6,414 nt of DNA from the NCBI GenBank assembly GCA_011057845.1, contig DSDB01000140.1, forward strand, positions 1 to 6,414. Direction: 5' to 3'. This document shows, in pieces, positions 6,274-6,414 of the stretch. Within the stretch, counting starts at the first letter, position 1. Each line of letters begins with the position of its first letter. The stretch is from Phycisphaerales bacterium (GTDB lineage: Bacteria; Planctomycetota; Phycisphaerae; Sedimentisphaerales; Anaerobacaceae). Position numbers and translations under genes: made by a program. The notes beneath the pieces are model-generated. The model did not search any database. It was not told the origin of the DNA and saw only the letters and a program-made list of their open reading frames with translations.

Positions 6274-6286
6274 GCTTGGCGCGCGC
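6265..6286. repeat. Tandem 11-bp direct repeat TTGGCGCGCGC x2
   Basis: TTGGCGCGCGC occurs at 6265-6275 and again immediately at 6276-6286. The first copy also forms the right arm of the inverted repeat above. Adjacent direct copies spaced one helical turn apart are typical of protein-binding sites such as recombinase arm sites or operators, but this is only an inference. Confidence 0.65.
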
Positions 6287-6297
6287 CTAGGCAATTT

Positions 6298-6312
6298 CGG
6301 ACAGAAAGTCCG
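6298..6312. other. Short hairpin CGGAC-AGAAA-GTCCG
   Basis: A perfect 5-bp stem with a 5-base loop lies 40 bases before the possible ORF at 6352. No T-run follows, so it is not a terminator. Its right arm AAGTCCG is the reverse complement of CGGACTT in the tRNA anticodon arm (6139-6145). Confidence 0.35.
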
Positions 6313-6351
6313 CTGGTGAAGCCGGTCCATTTTGGTATCGACAGAGGTAGC

Positions 6352-6414
6352 ATGAACGGTGAACGCAAGAAGTGGCCTGGGCCGGACGCCGGGCCTGTGG
6401 TGTGCCTGGGTTGC
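6352..6414 (+). CDS. Possible start of an unidentified ORF (runs off the window)
   Basis: An ATG at 6352 is preceded by GAGG (6344-6347) at a short 4-base spacing and stays open for 21 codons to the edge (MNGERKKWPGPDAG, then PVVCLGC). The basic start and the C-x-x-C at the end could open a small zinc-binding or DNA-binding protein, but nothing is recognisable. If the upstream junction is an element end, this would be its first gene. Confidence 0.3.
   Translation, partial: MNGERKKWPGPDAGPVVCLGC

Larger units (their letters stand above)
6153..6351. other. Repeat- and hairpin-rich non-coding segment after the broken tRNA
   Basis: No convincing gene lies here on either strand. The segment holds several short structures close together: CGCG-AAAA-CGCG (6195-6206), a CTGCGC/GCGCAG stem (6211-6216 with 6227-6232), a 10-bp inverted repeat (6213-6222 with 6264-6273), a tandem 11-bp repeat (6265-6286), and a CGGAC/GTCCG hairpin (6298-6312). 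This density suits a recombination site, a structured leader or an element end. Its identity is not determined. Confidence 0.4.

Noticed and set aside
6153..6414. Group I intron interrupting the tRNA
   Set aside because: The interruption is after the loop rather than within it, no group I core elements are recognisable, and no 3' tRNA half follows within the window.
1..6414. CRISPR array, transposase or toxin-antitoxin genes
   Set aside because: No regularly spaced repeats, no transposase or integrase motifs, and no small paired genes are seen on either strand.

Overview
The window looks like chromosomal DNA from a GC-rich, Gram-negative-type bacterium. The best guess is a member of the Planctomycetota, close to Phycisphaerae. 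This is an inference from four things: a possible outer-membrane (LptC-like) component, a large Sec-exported CARDB-repeat protein, a DUF1028 lipoprotein, and the general codon style. No 16S rRNA or other phylogenetic marker is present.

Layout from left to right. Positions 1-83 may hold the last codons of an upstream gene that ends in an ATGA overlap. Positions 80-934 (+) encode a single-pass membrane-anchored protein with a C-terminal segment that resembles the LptC/OstA beta fold. Fifteen bases later, with a good ribosome binding site, positions 950-4189 (+) encode a 1079-residue exported protein: signal peptide, a long unrecognised N-terminal region, then four CARDB-type beta-sandwich repeats. 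After a 102-base gap, positions 4292-5137 (+) encode a glyoxalase II-type metallo-beta-lactamase hydrolase. It has a complete metal-ligand set but an extra Gly/Pro-rich stretch of about 22 residues, encoded by DNA with short inverted-repeat ends. A DUF1028 lipoprotein gene (5152-5937, -) converges on it with only 14 bases between the stops.

The right end, 5938-6414, is mostly non-coding. It carries a candidate promoter for the DUF1028 gene and a strong sigma-70-like promoter leading into the 5' half of a tRNA-Arg(UCG). The tRNA match is lost inside the 3' strand of the anticodon stem, and the DNA beyond it is rich in short repeats and hairpins. This looks like an attachment-site junction of an integrated element, or a broken tRNA. 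A possible start of a new ORF (6352 onward) runs off the edge.

Functional links: the first two genes are probably co-transcribed and both act at or beyond the inner membrane. The glyoxalase gene could be read through from them or have its own promoter. The DUF1028 gene is transcribed separately. The most interesting parts are the broken tRNA with its repeat-rich flank, the in-frame palindrome-ended insertion in the glyoxalase gene, and the uncharacterised N-terminal region of the CARDB protein. I found no evidence for a complete novel multi-gene system in this window.
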